DNA from: Onchocerca volvulus
Lineage: Eukaryota > Nematoda > Chromadorea > Rhabditida > Onchocercidae
Direction: 5' to 3'
Length of the DNA: 64,000 bases
Assembly: GCA_000499405.2 (NCBI GenBank)
Contig: HG738141.1
Coordinates: forward strand, 1,098,642-1,162,641
Positions 13,130-40,528 of the stretch are shown one piece after another. Within the stretch, counting starts at the first letter, position 1. Every line of letters begins with the position of its first letter. The notes under the pieces were generated by a model. It had not been told where the DNA came from. It made no database searches and saw nothing but the letters and a program-made list of their open reading frames with translations. The translations under genes were made by a program, and so were the position numbers.

Positions 13130-16100
13130 TTGATTCTAAGTATATCTTAGGTGAAATCAGAAAGAAGAGTTATCTTGCAATTGCAAACAGTTTATAATTG
13201 CATTTCTTCAAACTATTGTCTTGCATTTTTACAAACTTGCGCAAATTATTGCGTTGTAGAAAAATTTGCACTGTTTTCCTGCAATTCTTAGCATTGCAAT
13301 TTGTTAATCAGTACTTGTATTATTATCATATTTGAACAATTGAAACAGGAAAAATAACGAAATTTGTTTTAAATATGTAAAAAATATGTATAAAATTGAC
13401 AAGGAAGCAGAAAAATCTTAATGAATATGAAGTTTGACGCGGGAAAAAGTTGAGAAGTTAGCTGTAAAAGTTTCGGAATATCATTCTTGATCAAGAATTA
13501 TCAAAGTTTTGTCATCAAGACAGGAATTAATTGATTTGAAAAATAATTAAATATCAAGAGTTCCACGGAAAACTCATACATATATGTTCTTTTTGCAAAT
13601 TATATAGTAAATAATAGCAATGAATTAAAAAATACAAAACATTATGAAAATGTTCCCTGCGAAAATATCAAATTATAAAATACGATATTTCAGAATATCA
13701 AAAAAAAAATAAAACTTAACAAAGTTTATTTATTGCTCTATCCATTCCTTAGATCTATTAATATCCATTAATACTCGAGGATTGTCATGCAAAAACATTT
13801 CCTTATTTTGCGACATCAAATATTTAAAAACCGATTTAAGATTACAAATTACATGAAATATTACTGGCAAAGTTGATTTATATCTATTTTCTTCTTTTAG
13901 CCTTTAAATTGCATTGGCATATGCTTTTACACAAATGAATCAATATTTCAAGTTATTATTCCAATATTTACAGCAAACCAAATTTTTTCCATCTATAAAA
14001 ATATTTTTTCGGTTATTAATTTCATTTCATGCATCACATGATTGCAACTTACGTTATTTTTATTGGTTTATCGTCAAATTTGTTTTTTATTGCAAACCAA
14101 ATTTGGATTAAAACAAGTTTTAGTACATCAAGAATCGCAGACAAATCATATTTGAATTGTAGCAAATATTATAATTGAAAAATCAAGACAAATCATATTT
14201 GAATTTCCTGAAATGCAAATGAAATAACTATCAGAATAACAAAAATCGCAAACATTAACTTGCTTTGATGCAATGAGATGTCCTGAAGCGATCCAACAGT
14301 TATTCATAAAGTTTGATAAAAGAAAAATTAAACTTAGTTAAATTGCGAGATTCCTCAATAGAATATGAAATCGATTCTAAAATTTTGAATATTGACCCAG
14401 TATGTAACAATTCTTTTCTTATTTGCTCCAAGTTGAAGCACGAATTTTATATGTTTGATTGCATTGGGATTTGAAAAGACCTTTTTAGAATCTTTTTCCA
14501 TTCTTTATTGGAGATTTTGAGGCATTTATGTCTTATTTTTGTGGTTTGAAAGATTTGTTTGTGACATTCTGTTGTGACATTCTGCATTGACGAATTTGTT
14601 TCATTGATTACTTGATCATGATAATCCTTGATAATCCTTTATTTTTGTCTTTATTATTAAGAAAACGAGTAGACAAAAAATCCGGTTTTTCCATGCTTTA
14701 AATTTGACAACTTTAATGTCATTTAAAATGAAATTTCGTTGTCACATGCACTTTTCTAGGGACAAAACAATTTTTTAAATGTTACAGATCATATCATAAT
14801 ATACTGTCCATTACTGTCAAATTCGATTTTAGCTCTGATTTAATGGGTTTCAATTAATGATGAAAATAATGTTAGATGGTGAAAAAAAAAGATTGAAACA
14901 AAAATACTTATCTCTTCCGGAGAGTATATACTTTTTTTTACTTATCTGTTTTTCTAAGTGAATTATTAATTTTAGAAAATAGAAATAGTAATTTTTTTCT
15001 AATTTTTAACTAGAATTTTCGTTCTTCTTTTTGGTACGTAAACTTTGTTTTTACAGTTTAAATTTTTGATGATTCGACGTACTGTATGGTAGGTATAAAA
15101 TCTTTTCAGATATTATTTATTTAATTCAGTTAATAAAAAAAGTGTGAATGAATTACATAAATGTGAGATTGCTTAGTTTCTTAAAAAAATTTCTTTTTTT
15201 TTTCAAGAAATCTTTGTTTTTTTTAATTTTCTTAAGAACTGTTTCAACATATTAATCCAATTTTCGAGGAAATTTGCAAAAACAAGAAAACTTTATAATA
15301 GCAATCAATTTGTTGTCAACTTCTCAAGACAATCTGAAGATTTCTTGATTCGAAATTGCGGTGAAAATTTTGGCTAATTTAGAACACTTATCAAACTTAT
15401 TGTATAAATTCTCTCTGAGATGTTTTGCCAAAAATTTGAATTTATCTGAAATGCTTGAAAATTTGAGGATTATCAGTTGAATGCGCATTTTTCTCCAACT
15501 GCCACAATTATCAAATTGAAATTTGCAATAAAACTGCTTAAAATGAAAATAAAAAAAAACTTTCTTTTATCAAAATCAGAAATGGTGATATATTTGGAAC
15601 ATTATTTTCCTACCTGTAATTGAAAAAGATGCAAAAATTAAATTCCTTTCTCCCTTTCTCTCTCTTCTCTTCTTTCTCTCTCGAAATTATGCCTTAAAAT
15701 ATCAATCGATTTGTTAATTTAATTTCATATTTCAAAAATTTCTGTCAAATCATCCGGAAAAACTTCATTAAAAGAATCGAAACATAACTTACCTCTATCC
15801 CCATACTCATAACTCCAAAAACAATGATCGCCAATAACCAAAAATAAATGCTAAATTAGTGCTGTCACGATCAATATTTAAAATTTTTGCCAACGATTCT
15901 CGATCAACTGACATCTTAAAAATTAACTCAGACTAACGATCTCGACACTGGGTTATTCAAAACCCCCCGCCCTGCCATCATAATTAAAAAATTATTTACA
16001 AGCGTAACTGCTATATTTTTAAAAAATTATTGCTAGAGGTTAGTTGGAAAAAAAACCAAAAAAAAAAAAAAAAAAACTAAAAAAAACCATAAATTTCATT

Positions 16101-17402
16101 TTCAGAAACCTGTAAATGATGGTTATTTTGTATTCCATTATCGACTAACAGATGATGGCTGATCTGTTTATTTCTTTTTAATGCTATTCGTGAAAATTAA
16201 TAAAAACTGGAAAACTTAAAATTTAAGTCGTTAATTCTAAATTGATCAGCTCTTTTATGATATTTTATTACATTATCATACAATTCTCAAAGTCAGATAT
16301 CAAGTGCTAAAAAATTATATGGATGTAAGTAATCAATAATATGATAAATTATTTTAACTTGCAAATTTGATTTAATTTAATTTTTGTATAAATTATTAAA
16401 TAAATTTGCCCAATTATTGATTGCAAGTTATTAACTGAGACAATTCAACTATACTTTGAAGAGACCGCCGTAAATCTTTTGAAAAAGACTCTTAATATAT
16501 CATTCGAACATCATTTTTCAAGTTTTTATTTTTTAAATTATTTCCAGAAAGCAAGCAACGTACAGAATTAACAAAAGATGAGAAAATTATCAAAAGTTAT
16601 CAGAATTATCAGGCCAATGAGTTGTCTCCGAGAAATTTAGTGCTGAATCAGAAATGATAGCTACTTGCAAATATTCTTCACGATGAAAATAAGAATACAG
16701 ATGGTTAAATTTTTTCAAATTTGGGAAGTTCAAATCTTCGTAACACTCTGTAAATGCTAATATTGTATGATCCTCTTCAACATTATTATGTTTTGGGGTA
16801 GAATTCTTTGGATTTGAGATCAGTTCTGATTTTGTAGAATATGATATCGGCTTTGAATAAATCGATTTTCAAAAATTAATTATCATTTATTGATTTTTAC
16901 CACACTATTTATTCATTCTAGATGTCTCATAACAAAAGTAACAACAGAATATTTTTTTTCAGCATTAGAAATTCTTCTCATTCAGAATCGAAATTTAATT
17001 CATTATTTATCAGAAATTGAAATACAAACATTTTAAGGTTGCAAGAAAAAGAATCACGGAATGAAGAATATTTACTTGAAATTCCATACAAGAAAATCAA
17101 TTTGATTCCCTTCTTTGGAATTTATTATCAAATCCATGCAAACTATAACGGCAGTATGCGTAATGTTTAAAAAAAAAAAAATAATTACAGTGCTAATAAA
17201 AGTAATAACTAATTAGTCAGGTATTAATTACTCAGCATATTAATCAATATTTCCTATCTTTTATCATTACAGAGACATTGATAAACAAGAAATGAAGAGA
17301 AATAAATAGAAAAGTAACATGATATATCTCTTTTTTTTACAATCGAATATAATTTGCAATATTTTTATAGAAAAAAAAAAAAACAATATTATGGAATTTC
17401 GA
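13130..17402. other. Intergenic between convergent genes
   Basis: About 4.3 kb of AT-rich DNA between the 3' ends of the MOLO1-like and TRIM9-like genes. It contains poly-A and poly-T runs (for example 16057-16076) and no convincing exon. Frames such as 13914-14111 are Phe/Ile-rich translations of AT-rich DNA. Confidence 0.6.
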
Positions 17403-31686
<14,284 letters not shown>

Positions 31687-34568
31687 CCAGTTATTTTATA
31701 TCAGATGCTTCTTTTGTTGTCCACTTCGTTGTCCACTGATAATAAGCACATATCAAGTTTTATCCGGAAAGATTTGATCCAGAAAGATTTGATCCGGAAC
31801 AAAAGGCACAATAATATCGCGGGAATAGCAAAAAGAAATGGAGGTAACAGATTTGGAATAATTGGAATATAAAAACTGAAATATCGATAAAAATGGTAGA
31901 GAAAGGTACCGAATGTATGTTTTATACGATCGATTCTTAAGATAAGATTTTATAAATTTTTCAAAATGATTAATTGCTAGCTTTTGTATATTTCGGTTCT
32001 ATAAATTTGTAACAAATAGTTCAAAAAACTTTCCGTTCTTCTTCTGATGCCATCTTTCGTCATATGTTTGTTTGAAAAAATTTTCTTGAATGAAATTTTT
32101 GAAAGAAAAAAAATTCTTAAAAATTTCATTTCTTCTTTCAAGAAAAAATTTTGATTGAAATAATAGAATTAAAAAAGGAAGAATAAAAAACTTAACTTAT
32201 ACAATAATTAAATAATTTAATTAATGATACTCAAAAAAAGGAAAAAAAAAGGGAATGAAATTAAATGAGTGGCTCCACAAAATGAGACAATTATAATATA
32301 CATACATCTTAAAGTATTATGTTTTTCAAACTTTTTGAATTAAAATTAAAAAATAATTTTTGAAATTTAAATTTCTGTCACAAAAAAAATTTTTTTAGAA
32401 ATATAAAACAAAAAATTTTGTTCTTCTTTCTCTTCTAATAAATGTTAATAAAATGATGGATTTTTTCTAGGAGTAAAAAAATATTTAATTAAATTGTGAA
32501 TCATTAATGAGAGGAAATTAAAGGCTATAAAATAAGTAGCTGAACAGGCGGAAAAAAGAAAAAAAGGAAAAGATTAAAAATATCAGCATAGAAGTATTAG
32601 AACTTTGTCAACTTCATTAAAACTTTGTCAACTTTAATTCTCCTCCATCTAATCTTCGTCCTTTTCATCTTCTCCCGACATCTGTTCCCTTCCCTGATTA
32701 GTTCACTTCATCATTAATCAAATTTATTGATTAAAAAAAAAAAAAAAAAATCAGGGCAAAATAGAAACTTCGAGATGAAAATGGATGAAGTAAAAAAAAT
32801 TATTAAAAAACAACAGGTTTACTCTTCTCTTTTACTCGAAAGAATTATACCAAAAAAGAGGAAAGGAAATATAAAATTTATTACTCTTTGAGCATTTTAC
32901 CCAAAATAGTAATTGCCATTCTCAAAATTAATTTGTAAGAAGAATTAATTGCTCTATTTCTAATTTATTGGAAAATATCCTAAATGTGTTTTTCTTCATA
33001 ACATTTTGTACATGAAATATTGATTTTTTTCAAGCAATGAATATTTGAAATTACAAATTTCATTTTGATAATTGATTTTTTACAAATGAATATTTCATAA
33101 TAATATTCGTAAACGATGACAGAAATATAGTTAACATTTCTTATCATATCATTTAGCATATTTTCAACATTTCAAATCAGCCTAGATAAATATTTCGATC
33201 TTGGCTTGCTGTAAATCTAAGCTATATTTAAATCAAAGAAATGCTTATAACTAAACAATAAATAGTCTTGATTGAAAATTTTGCAAATTTTTCTCAAAAT
33301 TTACAATTCAAAAAAGTTGTAAATCGTGTAATGACTACAATCATTTGCAAGTAAATCGTTAAATTTTAATGATTCTGATCTAAAAATTAAAAAAAAGAGA
33401 AATGCCAGAAGAAAAATTCTAAATTTAGATTATTCACTAAGTTCGTTTTCAAATAAATAAATATTTTCAAATTATTTTTGAATCCATTTAAGTTTCATCA
33501 TTTTATCACTCAAGCAAATATTTTATATTAACTACCCTGGTTGAAATTATTAATATTTAATAACTGTGCATCACAATTCCTAGTAATATTAGCATTATAT
33601 TGAATATTAAATTTCATTAAATTTTATATTTAAAAAAAAAAAAAAAAAAAAAGGAAAGAAGGAAATATGAAGGTCATATTCAATCAATGAAGCAAAAAAA
33701 TGAGCAAGGAAAACAAAAATAGAAATAAAGTTAAAAAAAATTACTTTTTTTTTTTTGACCATAAAAATAGCCAGCAGAAAAAAGAAAAAAAAAATGAAAG
33801 CATTCGTTATTTCCCTCTGAATGATTTTAATATATAAAAGTGAGCTAGGCCATTTTTTCCTTGGCTAATTTCAACCCATAAAGGAAATCAATGTTATTTT
33901 AGCTATTCGTTGAGTTAGAATGAATACATATATACATTTAATATTTCCAAATCCATTTAAATATCCTTTCCTTTTGGCATTTTTCAACAATTTACTCCTT
34001 TTTTTGAGTAAAAAAAAAAAAATAGAATTGAAACATAACAATAAACTTTCTTCTGTTTTACAAATTAGAGCATTTACTCGAGAAATAAAATTAAAAACAA
34101 GAAATGGAAAACTTAATGGATGTAAAAGAAATGAAAAATCTCTTATTGATGGAGAATATATCACGTTGAAGTGTCGCAGGTGTTTACGACATATCGTTGA
34201 TTTTAATTAATTATCTTAATAAGCGGATAATGCTCATTTAGTAATCAAAAATAAAATATGACCTTCAGAGATCAAGCAATATCACAATAATTATATATTA
34301 TCACTATCTGTGATAATGAATGTGTCGCATATTTACTCCGTAAATATTCAAAGATGATATCAGTACATTACGTGCACTAATATTTATCAATTATCATTAG
34401 AAATTGATTTATGATAAGCAACCATTAAAGCTATTATCTTTAATTTGACGGTAAATTTTAAAATTAATGAATTACGGATGTTAAGCTAAATTATGCTTGA
34501 TTGAAATTTCTCTTTTAAATTTCATTTTCTAAAAATAAACGAATGAAAGTATTTCTGAATATTTGAAC

Positions 34569-34612
34569 GATTAGTTCCGGACAAAAATTACTATTCCTGT
34601 CTGGAACTAATC
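34569..34612. repeat. Short inverted repeat
   Basis: Arms 34569-34583 and 34598-34612 (GATTAGTTCCGGACA against its complement) pair with one mismatch around a 14-base loop. Confidence 0.8.
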
Positions 34613-35736
34613 ATCTACATTTATGGGAAAATAAACGGAAAAGAATACGGTAAATAATGGAATATAGTAAAATTAATAGGAAATGATTAAATTGAATATG
34701 TCATTAGTCGAATTCGCATCGTAAATGAAGTGTTTGGTAGTACTTATCGTGGTTAGTAAACGAACATGTGTTACATTTGAAATCAATCTCAATTCAAAAA
34801 AATTAACAAACAGTTGAGCAGCATTCTATTTCAAAATGATCAATGATTGTAGCAATCGATCGATTTCGTATTTTCGTAAAGAAGAACATGAAGTTAAAGA
34901 GGAAAAGTTTTGTTGAAATTTTGAAAATCATTTGTTGGAACACTACCGATATGATTGATAATAGCAAAATGGGTTAGTTAGTTATATATAATGTATAGTA
35001 GTAATTGAAGTAGAAAAGCAAATGGCTTCATTTTCTAGCTTTTTCTCAATTTCTTTCTCAACTATTAGTAGCTTTCGAAAAATTCGAATTTTGCAAAATT
35101 TATTGTTCATTTTTATTATAACCTTTCGTTCTTCTTCCGGCGCCAAATGGATATTTATATTTATATATATCAGTGCCTGGATTTATAGCTTTCTTTTTGA
35201 ACAGATTTATTACGTTAAAATTCGGACTTTTTAGCAAATATATGATAATTTAAAATGAAAATAATCAATACAATAGATAAATAAGTTTTTGCTCCCAAAA
35301 AAATTCGTAAAAATTTGAATTAGAAATTAAAATACTTTCGAAGAAATGAAAATAAAAAATTGATTAAATTTAAATTTAACCTTTCATTTCATCTTCTTTC
35401 TCTCTTCTTGGATATCACTACTCTTCAACGGTCATCAATTGTTCGATTCTTTAGAAAATTAATCAAATAAAAATTTCAAGCAAAAAAAAAAAGCAATCAA
35501 CAACAATGAATAAATCAATAATTCAATGCTCTATTTATGATTTGAATCGTTAATAAAGATAATTTTTCCCAAATTTTTTTTGATGAAAGAATATTGTAAA
35601 GAATGGGGAAGTGCGGGGGTGGGAAAGAAAGAGGTGGAAAAGCGGAAAAGTTTGAAAACGAAAAAAAAAAATGAGCATTTCCGAAAAGCACTTTTCCCAA
35701 TCGAACAATTAAATGCTTGGTTTCATCGTGAATTAG

Positions 35737-35913
35737 CGGTCAGAACTCGATAATCGGTCTGAGCAAGAAATGGAGCAGAAGAATTTAGAAGAAGCATTTC
35801 AAAAAATTAAAATTGCTCTTCTCCGGCAATCAGAACATTCCGATTCCTACCAGTTCTATCGGAATAAAAATGATGAATTGCATGAGAAAGGAGTTAAAGA
35901 TGGTTTTCGTTGA
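35737..35913 (+). other. Coding-like open frame, possible orphan exon
   Basis: After an acceptor-like ATTAG at 35732-35736 an open frame runs to the TGA at 35911-35913 (58 codons). The ATG at 35770 would give 47 aa. The product is hydrophilic and helix-prone (EQEMEQKNLEEAFQKIKIAL), unlike the Phe/Ile/Lys-rich translations around it. No partner exon or family was recognised. Confidence 0.25.
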
Positions 35914-37260
35914 AAGATGAAATTTCAGATATTTCTCTTCTCGTAATACATACCAAAATTTTATGATTATTAGAAAACTTTTATTAGTAAAATTTAATTA
36001 AATAAAATGATTTTACGCGTAACGATGTTTAGTCATAAGTATAATTTAATAAAATAATTTGAGCATTCAAAGATTTTCAATTAATTAAATTCTTCTCATT
36101 ATGGAAACACAAAAAAAGACAATCACTTGAAAAGTTATTATCACATTTCATTCGAAATATGAAAACGTTCAGTAGCAATGTGAATGAAATTTAAGAAATT
36201 TTAAACATTTTTAGTGCTATCTATTTTATTTCACACAATCATTTTCTCAAAGTTCAACAAATTTTTTAAAGATATTTTCCATTCACACAACTATCATTTT
36301 CCAGCAATTTTAAGGATTTTATTTTCGATGCATTACAATTCGATGCTAGAAACTTTTCTTCTTACACTTTTTCTAACGTGATTGATTTGCTTTCCTGATT
36401 TGGTACACTTTTCTGACGTGATAATTCACGTATTAACCTGCTTTTTTAGCGTTATACCTTACATTTCATTTTATTTTTCTATGAATTTTTGTCTGCAAAT
36501 GCATGATTAAATCACTGAAATTTAAAGATAAAGATTAGCAAATCGTCATATTTCTTTCTTTGTTAATTAATTTTATTTCACATCATAGATGGCCTTGAAG
36601 AGGCTTAAATGTTAAATGAAGTTCACTCGAACTTTCAAAAAAAAAAAGAGAAGGAAAAAAAACAAAAAAATAATTAACCAAAATGACAATAGCATAAAGG
36701 AATGACAAAGAGGAAAAAAAATAGAAAAGTATTAAATTATTTAATCGATCAATAAAAACTCAATCAGAAAAGAAATATCAAATAAACAATAAAAAATGTT
36801 TATTATTTATCTGCTAGAAATGAACAAAAAAACAAAAAATGTCAAGTTTTTATCATTCCGATCGAATTGCAACGAAATGCATTCATCCATTGGCGAAGAC
36901 TAAAATAATTTTGTAATTTCAATTTCGAATGAATATTTATATTCTGCTAATAAATAAACAATATTTATGGCATCAAATCGGGAATAGCGGTCTCCTTTTA
37001 ACTGTGAAATGAAAAATCATTCGAAGAGATACTGATAAGAATTTAATCATTTCACTGATATACCATTTAATTTTGCAAGAAAAAAAAAATCTAGACCCAT
37101 GCATGATGATTTCATACTTTCAGGATGGAAGAAATAAAAGTGACAAAAAGGTCAAGTTGGATGAAAAAAAGGATAAAATGATTGATTGATCAAAATAATC
37201 CGTGCTCAATGAATTAATTAATCAAGATGATGCAAGTGAATGAAACGAGTAATCAAAATG

Positions 37261-37404
37261 ATAGAAACCTAATGAAATGATTTATCAAGATGATATAAAC
37301 CTAATGAACTGATTAATCAAAATGATACAAACCTAATGAAATGATTAATCAAGATGATATAAACCTAATGAAATGATTAATCAAGATGATATAAATCTAA
37401 CTGA
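37261..37404. repeat. 32-bp minisatellite
   Basis: Units with core AAACCTAATGAAATGATTAA recur at 37265, 37297, 37329, 37361 and 37393, exactly 32 bases apart, with a more degenerate copy before the first. Confidence 0.9.
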
Positions 37405-37628
37405 ATAATCGTATTATTAGCAAAGGTACGTTTTCAAGAAATAATAACAGCAAAGTTTATGAGATTTCAACTGTCAGGTGGCAGGTTGCAAAGAAGTTTC
37501 GCTTCTATTATTATTTGAAGTATAAGTAAATATTTGTTTATGAGTAGTTACATGGATGTATGTAGTTATTAAGAATAAATAGCAGGAATGTGTGAAGAAG
37601 GAAGGAACATATTGAAGTATTTAATTGA

Positions 37629-37877
37629 ACAAAATGGCCTATTCAAGATGAGAAGAAGAAATTTTGCCGAAAGATTGGTCTAAAGGGATGTTCCAAGTGG
37701 AAAAGGGCCAAAGCTAAGCTTCAAAGCTTGCAATTGCCATATGGAGCCAGAAAAGCTCTTCCCTTCCCGCTTCTCTTGTCCAATCTTGATTTTTTGGCCA
37801 GATGTTTAGTAAAGGCTTACTTCTTTAAGCTCTTACTCTTTAAACTCTTACTCATCAATCATTTTTGGGATCAATGA
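37629..37877 (+). other. Open frame of 82 codons without ATG
   Basis: This frame is bounded by stops at 37626 and 37875 and lies in an island less AT-rich than its surroundings. Its first half is Lys/Arg/Cys-rich (KKFCRKIGLKGCSKWKRAK), the second hydrophobic. There is no start codon and no clear splice partner, so it is either an exon fragment, a decayed element or chance. Confidence 0.15.
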
Positions 37878-38168
37878 ATGATTTCTTTTTTCCGTGATAT
37901 GCATCTCTCAAAAAGAAAAAAAAGATTTTGATAAAAGCATTTATGCGACATTTATGCGACATCATCGATAACTATTTGTAATCCGCCGAGATTTGAACGA
38001 AATTTAACTACAACTATTTCTCAATCAATCATTTTATTTCGAAATTTATTCGAGCATTTTTATTCAAACATATGCATAAGTCTTAATTTCTACTCACATA
38101 TGCCTTTTTTCTTAGATTTCAACAAGATATTTGTTGAAAATCCTGAAGCAAAGATTAATTTTCACCAG

Positions 38169-38265
38169 AAAAAAAGGACTAATTTCGAGAGTGACTCTCG
38201 ACTTGCATCAAGAAAAGCCCGAACGGAAGCGAATTCTGCATGAGCCTATTTGTGGCCCAACAAAG
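38169..38265 (+). other. Candidate orphan exon with acceptor and donor
   Basis: A 97-base open segment is flanked by ttttcaccag and gtaata. It encodes 32 residues of normal composition (VTLDLHQEKPERKRILHEP) in balanced codons. Nothing nearby joins to it with confidence, and I do not recognise the product. Confidence 0.2.
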
Positions 38266-39236
38266 GTAATAATGGCAAGGCCAAGTATGCTAATTAAATA
38301 AATCTTGCACCTGAATCACCTGGTATTTCATGGTTGATAGTAATATACGCGCATATGTTGCACAGTTACAACTTACTATTAAAATCATGAATTAGTCTAA
38401 TTAGATGAATAATGAGATAGGACAAGCATGAATTAAATAACCTGGTTTATTGCTCAATTAAAATTTTATTCAATGATGAAAATTTTCAAGATTTTATGGA
38501 GCGACTAAGTGGTAATTTTAGAAAGTTCAATTTTGAAGTTTGAAAATTAAATCGAAATTTGGAAATCATATATTCAAAAACGAAATTCCAATATACTTGA
38601 GGAGATATACACGCGGATTCGACAAATTGATAATAAAAATTAAAAGAACTCTTTATAAATATTATCCTTCATTGTCTTTCAAAAAAAAAAAATCACTAAT
38701 GTTATTTTTTTTCGGGAAGATATGACCTATTGCCGGGAAATATTGAAAAGTTCAAACTTGTTTCTATCGTCGACAACTAATTTCTTCAACTGATTGTTAT
38801 ATCATTTCCAATAGAATAACTAAATTTGAAGTAATTTCTTAAAAATCGACATAGTTGAGTGTTAGAATAAGCATTTCAATTAATAATGAAAATTTCAAAC
38901 ACTTATCGAACTGATTAAGCAATGATAATTGAGTATCTTAATTTTAAGATCAAGAAATTAAGATAGAATTAAACTTCTCGAATTTCTGGAAATATTTCAA
39001 ATTTCTCCCTTTTTCTAAAAAAATTATTTTGGTCAGAATTTAAAAACACAATCATAATAAACGATTCTGTGCTTGGTCAACAAAAAAAAAATTAAATTAA
39101 AAACTAATTTTTAGAGGAATCTCTCTTGCAAGCTTGTATTTTTTCTCAGTCACATATTAATGAATAGCCAAGTTGATAGAAAATATAAAAATAAATAAGT
39201 TATTGCTTAACTGTCCCTCAAATAGCATCTAATTAA

Positions 39237-39237
<1 letters not shown>

Positions 39238-39316
<79 letters not shown>
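39238..39316. repeat. 79-base poly-A run
   Basis: An uninterrupted run of A, followed 24 bases later by a poly-T tract of about 19 bases. Confidence 0.98.
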
Positions 39317-39318
<2 letters not shown>

Positions 39319-40440
39319 AAAAAAACATTCGAATGCTTCCTTTTTTTTTTTTTTTTTTCTTTTCAAATGGATAATATACTAGTAATTATTGACAATTTTT
39401 TTGATAGCTCTTAGATTAGTAGCAAATAAAACTTGAATTGAATGTTCGCAAAATCAGTGTTCTTAAAGTGTTCGCAAAACAACTGTTAATGTCGCAATAG
39501 TAAACAACAAACAACAACAAGAACAGCAAATATTTTTACTAGAACAACAATAAATACTAACTATTACAACAACAGCTAAACAGCAATAGCAACAACAACA
39601 ATTTAACAACTTCCAGGAGAGCTGGTCTTTTTCCTGCAAATGAAAAGAGGGTGTGAAGAAGGAGGAAGGAAATTTGAAATTGTTTGAAAAGGAGGAGGAG
39701 GATGAGATGATGGGACAACAGCTGCCGCATCCTTTTCATCCTTCCCTTGTCGTTGGTGTTGTTGTTGTTGTGTGTGTTCAATTTTGTTTTGATTACAATT
39801 CAATTCCTTGTTTGTTTGATCTTATCATTCATTTATCTTTTGACACCTCCTTATCACTTCACTACTTCGAATGTTTGATTTGACCGGAAGTTCGTTACAT
39901 TTCTATTTGATACAGTGTAATGCGATTTATTTTAATCTTTTAAAATTAAATTATAAAATTAGGCATTTATTCAAGCATTAATCAAATTATCGAAATGAAT
40001 AAATGAAATTTAGTACTAATTTTATATGTTTGAAATTTCTAGCTTAATGTTAATCTAAAATTGAATGAATTATTAGACAAATCTATCAATTTAGGCCGGA
40101 TGGAATGCAACATTCATAATGACATAATAAAGCCGTTTTGGAATCGTATCGAAGGGTTGCATCATAATCGGCTTAAATTGTGAAACGCATCAGATCAGCA
40201 TTTGAATTGATCGATTTGTTTGACATTTTTGCATACAATAATTAATCAGAAAAAAAAAAAAAGAAAAATTTGAATAAAAACATAAATAACGAAAATATAT
40301 GCAATAATCATTCCATGTAATAAACAAAATAAACAAATAAACAATTTGATAAATGAAAAGAAGAAAATTACCAGTCAAATTATAAACAACAATTATGGAA
40401 TCGAAAAAGTAAAGTAAAGGAATTGATAAATAATCTTACA

Positions 40441-40528
40441 AAATCTGGATAGAAGAGACGGGGAATGTCAAAATCTGGATAGAAGAGACGGGGAATGTCA
40501 AAATCTGGATAGAAAAGACGGGGAATTC
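40441..40528. repeat. Three tandem 30-bp copies
   Basis: Units beginning AAATCTGGATAGAAGAGACG start at 40441, 40471 and 40501; the first two are identical and the third differs by one base before diverging at its end. Confidence 0.95.

Noticed and set aside
39557..39883. Overlapping Gln/Leu/Val-rich frames on both strands
   Set aside because: They derive from CAA/GTT-rich low-complexity DNA and start at non-ATG codons.
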